Positions 10,321-19,489 are shown, counted from the stretch's first letter. The stretch is 41,602 bases of DNA from an uncultured Bacilli bacterium (GCA_947625975.1 CANQQL010000008.1:1-41602); one strand, 5' to 3'. Notes: generated from the letters alone by a model not told the origin. Numbers and translations: made by a program.

Positions 10321-11025
10321 ATGGCGTTATTAGAATTTAAAAATGTAACTTTGAAATATAAGGGCGCGAATAACTTAGCTTTAAATAATATCAATCTTTC
10401 GTTAAACGAAGGACAAATTGTCGGCTTACTAGGCCCTAATGGTTCAGGAAAAACAACGATAATAAAATTAATTGCCGGTTTACTTAAAAATTATACCGGA
10501 GAAATATTAATCAATAATAAACACATTGGTCCGGAATCCAAAGCAATCGTTAGTTATTTGCCAGATTCAACTTATCTGAAAGAAGACATGGTTATTAAAG
10601 ATGTGATTAAAATGTTCAGCGATTTTTATAAGGATTTCGATAACAAGAAAATGTTATCTTTATTGGATACCATGAATATCTCGGCAACCAGTGTAATTAA
10701 AACATTGTCAAAAGGAAACAAAGAAAAACTACAATTAGCCTTGGTCTTATCACGAAATGCCCAAATCTATGTTCTTGATGAACCAATCGGAGGTGTTGAT
10801 CCTGCTCAGAGAGATTTTATCATCAATACAATAATCAACAATTATGCTTTTAATTCTCTGGTTATAATCTCTACGCATCTGATTGAAGATATCGAAAGTG
10901 TTTTAGATCGTGCAATATTTATAAAAAATGGCTCTTTAATAATTGATGATACAAAAGAAAACATCATTAACACTCATGAAGGTAATTCTCTTAACGAAGT
11001 GTTTAAGGAGGTATTCAGATGCTAA
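10321..11025 (+). CDS. ABC transporter ATP-binding protein (YtrB-like)
   Basis: GPNGSGKTT, LSKGNKEKLQLALVLSR, VLDEPIGGVDP. Confidence 0.9.
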   Translation: MALLEFKNVTLKYKGANNLALNNINLSLNEGQIVGLLGPNGSGKTTIIKLIAGLLKNYTGEILINNKHIGPESKAIVSYLPDSTYLKEDMVIKDVIKMFSDFYKDFDNKKMLSLLDTMNISATSVIKTLSKGNKEKLQLALVLSRNAQIYVLDEPIGGVDPAQRDFIINTIINNYAFNSLVIISTHLIEDIESVLDRAIFIKNGSLIIDDTKENIINTHEGNSLNEVFKEVFRC

Positions 11026-11831
11026 CGCTACTAAAACATGATTTATTAACAAATAAAAAACAATATATAACTCTATTTATTTTATCGCTTTGTTTTTTTA
11101 TTGTTAGTCCTTTTCTAACTTGGATTCAAATAAATTTGACGGAAAATAACAACGCTATCGGTTCGGTTTTAACCACTTTATTAATAGTCGGAACAGTTAT
11201 AGTTTTTGCCATAATTTCCGTGCTTACTGTAATAGTAGGTTATCAATTCCTGCACAATTCTCTTTTTTCTAAACAAGGTTATTTAACATTAACTTTACCA
11301 TATAAATCTTGGAAAATAGTTTTATCTAAGATATTATCAATTATTATTTACTTAGCCGGTTATAGCATTGTAATTGCTGTCGGATCTCTAATAATGTATG
11401 GCGAATATAAATTGCTTTTAGGTAGCTATAGTGATTTATCTGTAATATTCTCAGGAATCTATGACATATGGGAATTAATAATTTCTTCCTCCGATTCCGA
11501 GACTAATATGATTGCCGTCAATTTATTAGCCTCTTTAAATGCCTTACTTTCCTTACCAACCAGTCTGATACTTTTCTTACTGGCCGATTGTTTGGTTAAT
11601 AGTAACAAAACCAAAAGCACCGCAAAAAAAGGAATGATAATTTTCTTATTTTTACTTATGACATTTGGCTTCAATTATATTTGCAGATTTCTTGAAACAA
11701 TTATTATGGGCTTTGCTTCTATTAATGTAATAGTCCCCTTAATAATTAATTCCCTTTTAAGCCTGATGGTCATCTTTGGCGGATTCAAACTTATCATATA
11801 TCTCCTTGATTATCACTTAGAACTCGTATAA
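11019..11831 (+). CDS. ABC transporter permease
   Basis: Multi-TM protein overlapping the ATPase gene by 7 nt. Confidence 0.8.
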   Translation: MLTLLKHDLLTNKKQYITLFILSLCFFIVSPFLTWIQINLTENNNAIGSVLTTLLIVGTVIVFAIISVLTVIVGYQFLHNSLFSKQGYLTLTLPYKSWKIVLSKILSIIIYLAGYSIVIAVGSLIMYGEYKLLLGSYSDLSVIFSGIYDIWELIISSSDSETNMIAVNLLASLNALLSLPTSLILFLLADCLVNSNKTKSTAKKGMIIFLFLLMTFGFNYICRFLETIIMGFASINVIVPLIINSLLSLMVIFGGFKLIIYLLDYHLELV

Positions 11832-11843
11832 CAAATCACTCTT

Positions 11844-11875
11844 AAAATGATGCTATTTCTAGCATCATTTTTTTA
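11844..11875 (+). terminator. Rho-independent terminator after the ABC transporter
   Basis: aaaatgatgct-atttct-agcatcatttttttt. Confidence 0.85.
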
Positions 11876-11893
11876 ACCACATTTCTTATAATC

Positions 11894-13135
11894 TTAAAAA
11901 TTTTTATAGTAATTGGTATTATAGCGATTAATTATATATTTTAAATCATTATTATTTATTAATTTAACCTTTATTTCACTAATCAAGGATAGAGAAGGAC
12001 GCGCAAATTCACTATTCGTAATGATCCAAACTTCATCAGCCTTATGTTTTTGCTTAGCAATTAAAAATTTATTAACATATGCCGGCGTAATCTTACCTAA
12101 ACTTCTCTTGATAAAAACAAGGACAGTTTTACCTTCTGTTTCCATATAAAGAAATGTTCCAATCTTATCATCACTTTTAATTTCAATTTCCGTCTTATAA
12201 AGTGATTTAAATGCCAATTGAACCCAAGATGTAAACTTTCTACCGTTCATAGTGTTAATTTTACGCAAGGTTGCTTCATTCATCTTTTTAATATGCGCAT
12301 GTTTTTTATTAGCGTCATTTATTGATGCGCAATCCTTATATAATTGATAAGAATCCAATAACATGAGCAAATTATTGACCTCTTCCAATTTGTTTTTCAT
12401 TATTTTCAAGCGTCTAATGCGTTTAGTTAAGATTACTTGATTTTGATATTTAAAAATAAAATCGCACATTAATAAGATTCGATCATCGACTATTGTTTTT
12501 GTTTCAATCGTTAAATCTGCATAAAAATAAACACGCGGTTCAATGAGCTTATTAGTAGTTTCATTAATGACCACCAAGGCCCCATTATAAACAAAAAATA
12601 GTGTTTTTTTATGTTTAAAATAATTATTTGTGCCAAAACAGCATGTAATTATCCAGTCAATAGTGGGCTTTCTTCGTTTTTTTAACAAAAATACAATTAA
12701 ATCTTTCAATAATTTAGGTTCTCTTAAATCTTCAAGTAACCGCACATCTATCAATTTCGGTAACTCTTGTAAGGCATTCAAATCAAATAATAAATTCTTC
12801 TTCTGTTTTTGCTTATTTTTATTAAGTGATGCAATTAAATCATTGCAATTGGAATTAATAAGAGAAAAATTTTCAATATTTTTTAAAACATCATTATTAT
12901 TAATGTGGTTTATTTCGCGAATGCTGATTTTTTTATTTTTAAGATTAATGTCTAATTTTCGTTCTGTCTTCGTTAAAAACTTATTATATTTATGATAATA
13001 AAGATTATGCAAACGATGTTTATGGAGACCTTTAATTGCTAAAATACTGACGATAAGCAATATTAAAACAATTAAACTTACCAAGACTAAAATTTCTTGC
13101 TTTGACATGTAATAAGTCAATAACATCTTGCTCAC
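11894..13135 (-). CDS. Membrane-anchored protein with a C-terminal Mrr-like restriction-endonuclease-fold domain
   Basis: N-terminal TM; C-terminal MNGRKFTSWVQLAFKSLYKTEIEI...KTVLVFIKRS...VWIITNSEF pattern. Confidence 0.65.
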   Translation of the reverse strand: MSKMLLTYYMSKQEILVLVSLIVLILLIVSILAIKGLHKHRLHNLYYHKYNKFLTKTERKLDINLKNKKISIREINHINNNDVLKNIENFSLINSNCNDLIASLNKNKQKQKKNLLFDLNALQELPKLIDVRLLEDLREPKLLKDLIVFLLKKRRKPTIDWIITCCFGTNNYFKHKKTLFFVYNGALVVINETTNKLIEPRVYFYADLTIETKTIVDDRILLMCDFIFKYQNQVILTKRIRRLKIMKNKLEEVNNLLMLLDSYQLYKDCASINDANKKHAHIKKMNEATLRKINTMNGRKFTSWVQLAFKSLYKTEIEIKSDDKIGTFLYMETEGKTVLVFIKRSLGKITPAYVNKFLIAKQKHKADEVWIITNSEFARPSLSLISEIKVKLINNNDLKYIINRYNTNYYKNF

Positions 13136-13198
13136 CTTTCTCTATATTTAATAATAATATTTTTATTAATAAAAATAAAGAAATTGAAAAAGATTTAA

Positions 13199-14134
13199 TT
13201 AATCATTTTTAGTTTTTGTGACAATAACTTTTACTATTAAGTATCCACATACAACAAGAGCCATCAAACCAACAAATATCATGCCTATAGTTTGATTACT
13301 TAAAATATCTATCTTACTGTTAATAATATTATTCTCGGCAAATCCGTTATTATTTTCGCTTATACAGATTTTAATAATATAATCTAAGCGCTCTTTATAT
13401 GTCGTTTGCCCATCATCAGTCAAGCATTGATCAAACACGCTTTTCTCATAATCATTTAGCTCATTATAAGCTTTGCTAATCTCTTCAAATTTAAAGCGTA
13501 TATTATCGCAATCACTTTCATCAATCATTTGAATCAAATGCCCAATTGAAAACACATATAATTTTTTTCCAGTAATTCTTAAGTTATTTATAACCATATA
13601 TTTACCGGCTTTGTTGTTGACATTAGCAATAACAAATTTAAATCTAACGGTTTCATAAGAAGCATTTATATATATTGAATATGGTTTATTACTTTCTATT
13701 TCTGCTCTACTGCCATTAATCTCTTGATATGACTTACCAAAATCTATGGAATATTCTACTTTAAATTCAATTTTGCTATTATCATTTGTAAATACTTCCC
13801 CAATATCTAAATCTAAAGTTTCCACATATCCTTTTAAGTCAAATTCCATTCTTAATTCATCTTCATCGGAAATATTATCGGTAAATCTGGTGTTTCTACC
13901 AAACTGTAATTGTTTATATGTATTATTAAAGCAAAATGCCGAAGAATAATAAGTATAATTATGTGACACAAAGTTCCCACTTTTATAACCAGTATCTTTA
14001 TCCGCTAAATCATTAAACTCATTCTTAAATTCAGCATTTTCTTCTGCACAAGCATAAATTGCATTATCCTCTACGGAAACTAAAAACAAACAAAAAGACA
14101 AAAACAACAATAAAAATTTTAAACATTTTCTCAT
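13199..14134 (-). CDS. Secreted surface protein with C-terminal TM anchor, related in architecture to the two larger surface proteins downstream
   Basis: Signal peptide; YNELNDYEKSVFDQ helical motif; C-terminal TM plus short charged tail. Confidence 0.7.
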   Translation of the reverse strand: MRKCLKFLLLFLSFCLFLVSVEDNAIYACAEENAEFKNEFNDLADKDTGYKSGNFVSHNYTYYSSAFCFNNTYKQLQFGRNTRFTDNISDEDELRMEFDLKGYVETLDLDIGEVFTNDNSKIEFKVEYSIDFGKSYQEINGSRAEIESNKPYSIYINASYETVRFKFVIANVNNKAGKYMVINNLRITGKKLYVFSIGHLIQMIDESDCDNIRFKFEEISKAYNELNDYEKSVFDQCLTDDGQTTYKERLDYIIKICISENNNGFAENNIINSKIDILSNQTIGMIFVGLMALVVCGYLIVKVIVTKTKND

Positions 14135-14262
14135 TTACATACCCCTCACTTATATCCCTCATATAAGTTAATTTTATTATAAACAATTTTACGCATGGTA
14201 AAAAGATTTTTCTTAAGATTTTCTTAAAATATTAAAAGTTACGACTAAAGTCTACATCAATT

Positions 14263-14295
14263 CAAAAAAAAGGAGATAGAAATTTATCTATCTCC
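14263..14295 (-). terminator. Rho-independent terminator for gene 14320..16275
   Basis: On the minus strand ggagatag-ataaattt-ctatctcc followed by 8 T. Confidence 0.85.
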
Positions 14296-14319
14296 AAAGC
14301 ATCTAATCAGTTTTATCAA

Positions 14320-16275
14320 TTAATCCGCTAAACGTCTTTTCTTGATAATTGCATAGCATAATGCAGTAAATAAGGCTAATCCTGCAACAATAGCAACTGT
14401 ATTTGAATTATTTTTTGAAATGCTTAATAACGAAATCATTTGATCAAAGTTTGAAGCACTAGTGCTATTACGCCACTCAAGTAAAGCTCTGAAATATTCA
14501 ATATTTTCTTTAATAGTAACTTGAGTTTTATCTGTCATATCATCAACAATAGTTCTGACCGATTCATCCATATCATCATATTTTTTAATTAAGTCTTCTA
14601 ATTCAGCTTGTTTAGTAATAGTTTTATGACCATCAACACTACCTTCACAAATATTTCCATTAGTTCTTAAATTGTCCCATAATTCAACAAATTTAGTTGC
14701 TAATGTAGAATCTGGATATGAATAAAATTCAAATTTTGGAGCCTGTACACGATCTTGTCCAGTAGTATTGGAGGCTTCTTCGTAAATAACCGCGAATAAG
14801 GCGTTACTATAATTTTTTGTAAATATATGAACATGTTGCTCTTTATCATTAAATGTATCTGAACTTATTTCATGTTCATCAATTTTTTTATAAGTTGTAC
14901 CATTATCAGTACTAACTAAAATATATCCTTTTTCTGGAGATGTGCCATCTGCTTTATTATAAGAAATAGAAATACCACCAATCTTATCCATTGGTTTATC
15001 TTCTTGAATAATACCGAAATATCCAACTTGGGATGTTTCTATTCCTAAAGCATCAGCAATGGCTTTTGCTTTAGGATTTTGCTTAGTGTCAGCAGTGCTA
15101 CCATCATTGGTACCATCTAACGTCAGATTTTTCCTACTATCCTCATTCTTACTAGTTCCTAAATATAGTCCTGCAGTTTGCATAGATCCTAAAGTAACAG
15201 TCCACTTTGTTCCATTTGAATCAGAGTTTGTATAAGATTTATACTGATTCTCTGTTGCAATTTTATCTTTTGATGTATCTAAAGTATATTTTAAAGTTGG
15301 GGTTAATTTCTGCAGAGCCTTTTCAGCAGCTTCTAATTTAGTTAATGCTTCAGCAATACCAGCAGCATTTTTATCTTGCAAAGCTTCATATGCTGCACGT
15401 GCTGCTTCGATTTTCTCTTTGCAAGCAACAGTAATTTCATCTGCAGGTGGTAATTCATTTACCATTTTAATAAATGCTTCAGCAGGATCTACTACTTCTA
15501 TACCATCAATTGTTATTGTTGCTTGTTTATCATTTTCGGTATATGTTCCAGTAACAGAAGTGGTTTCTTTTGTTAATGGAGTTGGTGTCCATTTTACTTG
15601 GGCAGTTACATCTTTGTCTGCTACATCTTCTTCTTCATATTGAGCATATATTGTAAGTCCAGCCGGATTAAATGATTCACCTATAGCATAAACTTTTTGT
15701 GGCTCACCTTCTAAACGTAAATCTGATTTTAACGTGCCCGATGGTGCCACTGGTAAGAGCCATAAGTTAGTTTGAGTTGAGGCATATGATCCAAATCGTG
15801 GATTGCTGGCGTTAAATTGAAAAGCATAATTGCCCATGGCAAATTTTATTAAATTTTTAGAGGTATCATTAGAAACTGTAAAGTTTGCCTTAGCTGATTG
15901 AATTAAATGTTTTCCTTTATCTTCTTTAGTCTTAATTGCAATGTAAAGACCACTACTTTTAATTTTAATGCTCCAACTAGTGTCGCTTCCTTCTAAAATA
16001 ACTGACGATGCTTCATCTAAAGTGTTCGTACATTGACCTACCTGCGATGTAGAAGAATCAGTGTTACCAAAAGCCTTAAAATAATAATCTGTCTTGCTAG
16101 TAGTAGCACCAATAAAATACTCATTACCACTAGTAATTTTTGTATAATCAGTTATTTTTTCTTCTGCTGCATCAACAGGAAGCGTTTCGCTAGCGCCTTT
16201 CTTTACAAGTCCTACTCCCATTAGCATGGCAAAAGATGCAATAAGAACAGATAACTTTTTTGTGAAATTTTTCAT
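14320..16275 (-). CDS. Large surface protein: signal peptide, Ig-like (Big_3-type) domain, FIVAR-like helical region, C-terminal TM-KKR anchor
   Basis: 651-aa ORF; MKNFTKKLSVLIASFAMLMGVGLVKKGASETLPVDAA leader shared with 17146..19410; AIVAGLALFTALCYAIIKKRR tail; own terminator. Confidence 0.85.
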   Translation of the reverse strand: MKNFTKKLSVLIASFAMLMGVGLVKKGASETLPVDAAEEKITDYTKITSGNEYFIGATTSKTDYYFKAFGNTDSSTSQVGQCTNTLDEASSVILEGSDTSWSIKIKSSGLYIAIKTKEDKGKHLIQSAKANFTVSNDTSKNLIKFAMGNYAFQFNASNPRFGSYASTQTNLWLLPVAPSGTLKSDLRLEGEPQKVYAIGESFNPAGLTIYAQYEEEDVADKDVTAQVKWTPTPLTKETTSVTGTYTENDKQATITIDGIEVVDPAEAFIKMVNELPPADEITVACKEKIEAARAAYEALQDKNAAGIAEALTKLEAAEKALQKLTPTLKYTLDTSKDKIATENQYKSYTNSDSNGTKWTVTLGSMQTAGLYLGTSKNEDSRKNLTLDGTNDGSTADTKQNPKAKAIADALGIETSQVGYFGIIQEDKPMDKIGGISISYNKADGTSPEKGYILVSTDNGTTYKKIDEHEISSDTFNDKEQHVHIFTKNYSNALFAVIYEEASNTTGQDRVQAPKFEFYSYPDSTLATKFVELWDNLRTNGNICEGSVDGHKTITKQAELEDLIKKYDDMDESVRTIVDDMTDKTQVTIKENIEYFRALLEWRNSTSASNFDQMISLLSISKNNSNTVAIVAGLALFTALCYAIIKKRRLAD

Positions 16276-16376
16276 AATAATTTCCTTTCGTTTTTTTGAT
16301 TTTATTAGGCTAGATTATTACTTCGTGAAACCAAGATGGATATTTTTCGCATCATCAGAGAGATAAGAAATCCGCT
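16164..16376 (-). repeat. Left arm of a perfect 213-bp inverted repeat (5' UTR, RBS and signal peptide)
   Basis: Reverse complement identical at every position to 17045-17257. Confidence 0.97.
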
Positions 16377-16595
16377 CGCCGATTATCATTATAGTTGATA
16401 TAGGTCAAACACGAGTTGCTAATCTTTTTAGACAATATCATTTTACACATATACGCACGCGTATGCAAGTGGAAAAATTTTAATTTACTTTAATTGCCAA
16501 CATAATTCCATATTAACAATTTAAAAAAACTTATAATACACTAAATTTTATGCAATTATACGCCAAAAAATAATTTAGATAATTTTTTCTTTTTC

Positions 16596-16627
16596 TGTTC
16601 GCTCAAAAGGCGAACATTTGTTTTTTT
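16596..16627 (+). terminator. Terminator-like hairpin inside the core between the inverted-repeat arms
   Basis: tgttcgc-tcaaaag-gcgaaca followed by tttgttttttt. Confidence 0.5.
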
Positions 16628-16654
16628 GTGGTGAAGGGGGGACAAAAAAACAAA
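16617..16654. repeat. 13-bp perfect inverted repeat with a G-rich loop in the core
   Basis: tttgtttttttgt-ggtgaagggggg-acaaaaaaacaaa. Confidence 0.75.
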
Positions 16655-16694
16655 TAAATCAAAAGAAAAAACTAATAAATTTATTTGTGGGTTA

Positions 16695-16755
16695 GTTTAT
16701 ATTAATTTACTATATGTTAACAAATACAATTTGTACTAAGTAAATTAACATAAAC
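16695..16755. repeat. 17-bp inverted repeat (one mismatch) near the centre of the core
   Basis: gtttatattaatttact ... agtaaattaacataaac. Confidence 0.75.
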
Positions 16756-16851
16756 CATAATATTAAAAATGCTTTGGCCGATCTTTAGAGGCATGTGCTA
16801 CTTATCAGCATATCAAAATAAAAATATTGGCAGCTTTAATTCATAAAATAA

Positions 16852-16923
16852 TTTTCCTTAATTCAAAATATTTAATGAGCTGTTATTTAATAAAATTTTT
16901 TCTTATAAATAAATTAAGGAAAA
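16852..16923. repeat. 12-bp perfect inverted repeat in the core
   Basis: ttttccttaatt ... aattaaggaaaa. Confidence 0.65.
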
Positions 16924-17044
16924 CATAATTAAAAATAATTTTTTATTTAATTTAACAAAAAACTACTGCATTTTTCATTTAATTTAGATAAAAAATTGTT
17001 TTAAAAATGATTTGTATTTTTTTAAAATTTTACTGCAATTCAGT

Positions 17045-17257
17045 AGCGGATTTCTTATCTCTCTGATGATGCGAAAAATATCCATCTTGGTTTCACGAAG
17101 TAATAATCTAGCCTAATAAAATCAAAAAAACGAAAGGAAATTATTATGAAAAATTTCACAAAAAAGTTATCTGTTCTTATTGCATCTTTTGCCATGCTAA
17201 TGGGAGTAGGACTTGTAAAGAAAGGCGCTAGCGAAACGCTTCCTGTTGATGCAGCAG
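17045..17257 (+). repeat. Right arm of a perfect 213-bp inverted repeat (5' UTR, RBS and signal peptide)
   Basis: Identical to the reverse complement of 16164-16376; 668-bp unique core lies between the arms. Confidence 0.97.
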
Positions 17258-19410
17258 GGGAATTGAAAGAAATTTCTATTAATATAGGGAATTATGTTTC
17301 TGAAAAAGGATATAAAATTTCTAGTAATTCAACAATTAGCAACTATAAATCTCTTATACTTGATGACAATATTGAGATAAAAACAAGTGGTTCAAACAAT
17401 AACGAAGGATCATTTTGGAAAAGCAATGATGTTGTTGATTGGCGTTTGTATCAAAATTCTTCCAAGGATGTCATTTTACATGCAACTAATGAAGATGTTT
17501 TAGAAATAAATAGTTATAAAATATCTTACAACATAAATAATACTGGCACTTTAGCAACAAAATCAGGTACCTCAATAGCCACTGCTAATAAAATTGACTC
17601 AAATACTGTTCAAACTGTTAATGATACTAGTGTAACAATGTACGTCGCTAATACAAGCACTAAAACAAATGGACAAGTTAGAATTACTGACATTAGTGTT
17701 ACTTATACTTTAAAAGCAACTGAAACGAAGAATGTAATAGAGGTTACAGATGTTGCATCTCATCCAAAAACTGTCTTTCAAGACAAAAACATAGATGGCA
17801 AAGATGTATTATTGAATGTTAAATATGATGACAATAGTACTGGAACAGAACCTGCAGATCATGTTATGGTTGATACATCTGTTATTAAGGACAATGTAGT
17901 TGCAACAGCTTATTATGATGCTGAAGAAACTATGTCTGCAACATTTATTGTAAATGTAATTGAAAAGCCATTAATTGATATTTTAACGATTGATAATACA
18001 ACTAAGTCTACTTCGTATACAGATTGGGAAACAACAAGCGAAGATACTAACATAACGTATAAAGGCAATTCTATGGCTCATTCGAGTACAGCAATTCAAC
18101 TTCGATCTTCGAATAGCACCTCAGGTATTATCTCTACAACTGTACCTGATAATCTTGTAATTAATTCGATTACTGTTGATTGGACTGTTGACACTAGCGA
18201 TGATAGACAAATAGATATTTATTTACAAGACACTCCATTTACTGCTGTATCTGATTTATATGGAAGCACAATTAGCTCTGTTGGTAATATAAAATTTACT
18301 GATGAATCTCACACTTATGTAGCCACTGACGACTTTTCTTACTTAGGTATAAGAAGTCACTTAGGTACTTTATATTTAAATAGTATTACGATTGAGTATA
18401 GAACCGCAGATCCTAATAAACCTTCAATATCTATTGATAATCAAGAATATCCGCAGCAAATGCATATTAATGATACTTTGGAATTAAGTGCTACTACAAC
18501 TAATGCCGATAATGCTGAAATTGAATGGTCCGTAAGTAATGATACTGCCGCAGAAGTAGACAATAACGGTAAAGTAACAGCTAAAGCAAAAGGTACATTT
18601 AATGTAACTGCAAAAATTAGTGTTAATGGAAAAGACTATAAGGCAACAACTCCTGAAATTAAGGTTGTTGACTGGGTACATGAAGGTACTGAAAAAGATC
18701 CGTTTAGCGTGGAAGATGCATTAAAAGTTTGTATTGAAACAGGTGAAACAAACACTAGTGAAAAATATTATGTTAAAGGTATAATTACTAATATTACCCA
18801 AATATCCCTTGAACATGGTAATGCAACATTTTATATTGACGATTCAAAAGATGGTGGAAATACATTCGAAATATATAGAGCTAACTATTTAGAAAACGAA
18901 AAGTTTACTGCTGAAAATCAATTAGCGATTGGTGATACCGTTGTTTGTTATGGCTATTTGATTAATTATAAGTCAAATACTCCAGAATTAGCTCAGGGTG
19001 GATATGTTTATAGTCATACACCAGGAATTACCGTGGCACAAGAATTCTTAAATGATTGGTATGCATTAAGAAATGATGAAGGAAGTATTTGTGATAATTT
19101 AAATGAGCCAACAAAATTAGAAGAAATGCTTCAAAGATATGATGCTTTAAATCCAGAAGATAGAGCAGTTGTGGATGCCGCAACTGAAAAGGATGACACG
19201 ACACTTGTTAAAACAACTATTGAATATTTGCGAGGACTCCTTAATAACAATAAAAAAGATGCTGGAAATGAGCATAATACAACAGCAGGTTTATTAATAT
19301 CTCTTTCAGAAAACAATAAATCAGTTTCTTTAATTACTTTGTTTGCTATCTTAGGATTAGTTGCAATATCCACTTACTACTTTATTGAGAAAAAAAGAAT
19401 AGCAAAATAA
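17146..19410 (+). CDS. Large surface protein: signal peptide, Ig-like domain, OB-fold-like domain, C-terminal TM-KKR anchor
   Basis: 754-aa ORF; leader identical to 14320..16275; GTEKDPFSVEDALKVC...YYVKGIITNI...GDTVVCYGYLINYK OB-like module; SLITLFAILGLVAISTYYFIEKKR tail. Confidence 0.85.
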   Translation: MKNFTKKLSVLIASFAMLMGVGLVKKGASETLPVDAAGELKEISINIGNYVSEKGYKISSNSTISNYKSLILDDNIEIKTSGSNNNEGSFWKSNDVVDWRLYQNSSKDVILHATNEDVLEINSYKISYNINNTGTLATKSGTSIATANKIDSNTVQTVNDTSVTMYVANTSTKTNGQVRITDISVTYTLKATETKNVIEVTDVASHPKTVFQDKNIDGKDVLLNVKYDDNSTGTEPADHVMVDTSVIKDNVVATAYYDAEETMSATFIVNVIEKPLIDILTIDNTTKSTSYTDWETTSEDTNITYKGNSMAHSSTAIQLRSSNSTSGIISTTVPDNLVINSITVDWTVDTSDDRQIDIYLQDTPFTAVSDLYGSTISSVGNIKFTDESHTYVATDDFSYLGIRSHLGTLYLNSITIEYRTADPNKPSISIDNQEYPQQMHINDTLELSATTTNADNAEIEWSVSNDTAAEVDNNGKVTAKAKGTFNVTAKISVNGKDYKATTPEIKVVDWVHEGTEKDPFSVEDALKVCIETGETNTSEKYYVKGIITNITQISLEHGNATFYIDDSKDGGNTFEIYRANYLENEKFTAENQLAIGDTVVCYGYLINYKSNTPELAQGGYVYSHTPGITVAQEFLNDWYALRNDEGSICDNLNEPTKLEEMLQRYDALNPEDRAVVDAATEKDDTTLVKTTIEYLRGLLNNNKKDAGNEHNTTAGLLISLSENNKSVSLITLFAILGLVAISTYYFIEKKRIAK

Positions 19411-19431
19411 GTTAATAAAGCTTAAACTACT

Positions 19432-19465
19432 AAGGGCACATAAATTATATTATGTGTCCTTTTTA
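19432..19465 (+). terminator. Rho-independent terminator for gene 17146..19410
   Basis: aagggcacataa-...-ttatgtgtcctttttt-type hairpin. Confidence 0.8.
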
Positions 19466-19489
19466 GTAATTTCTTGCTATCTTATGCAA

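Noticed and set aside
18484-19373. Minus-strand ORFs 18484..18681 and 19131..19373 inside the surface-protein gene
   Set aside because: Antisense to a convincing secreted protein, no RBS or domain evidence.
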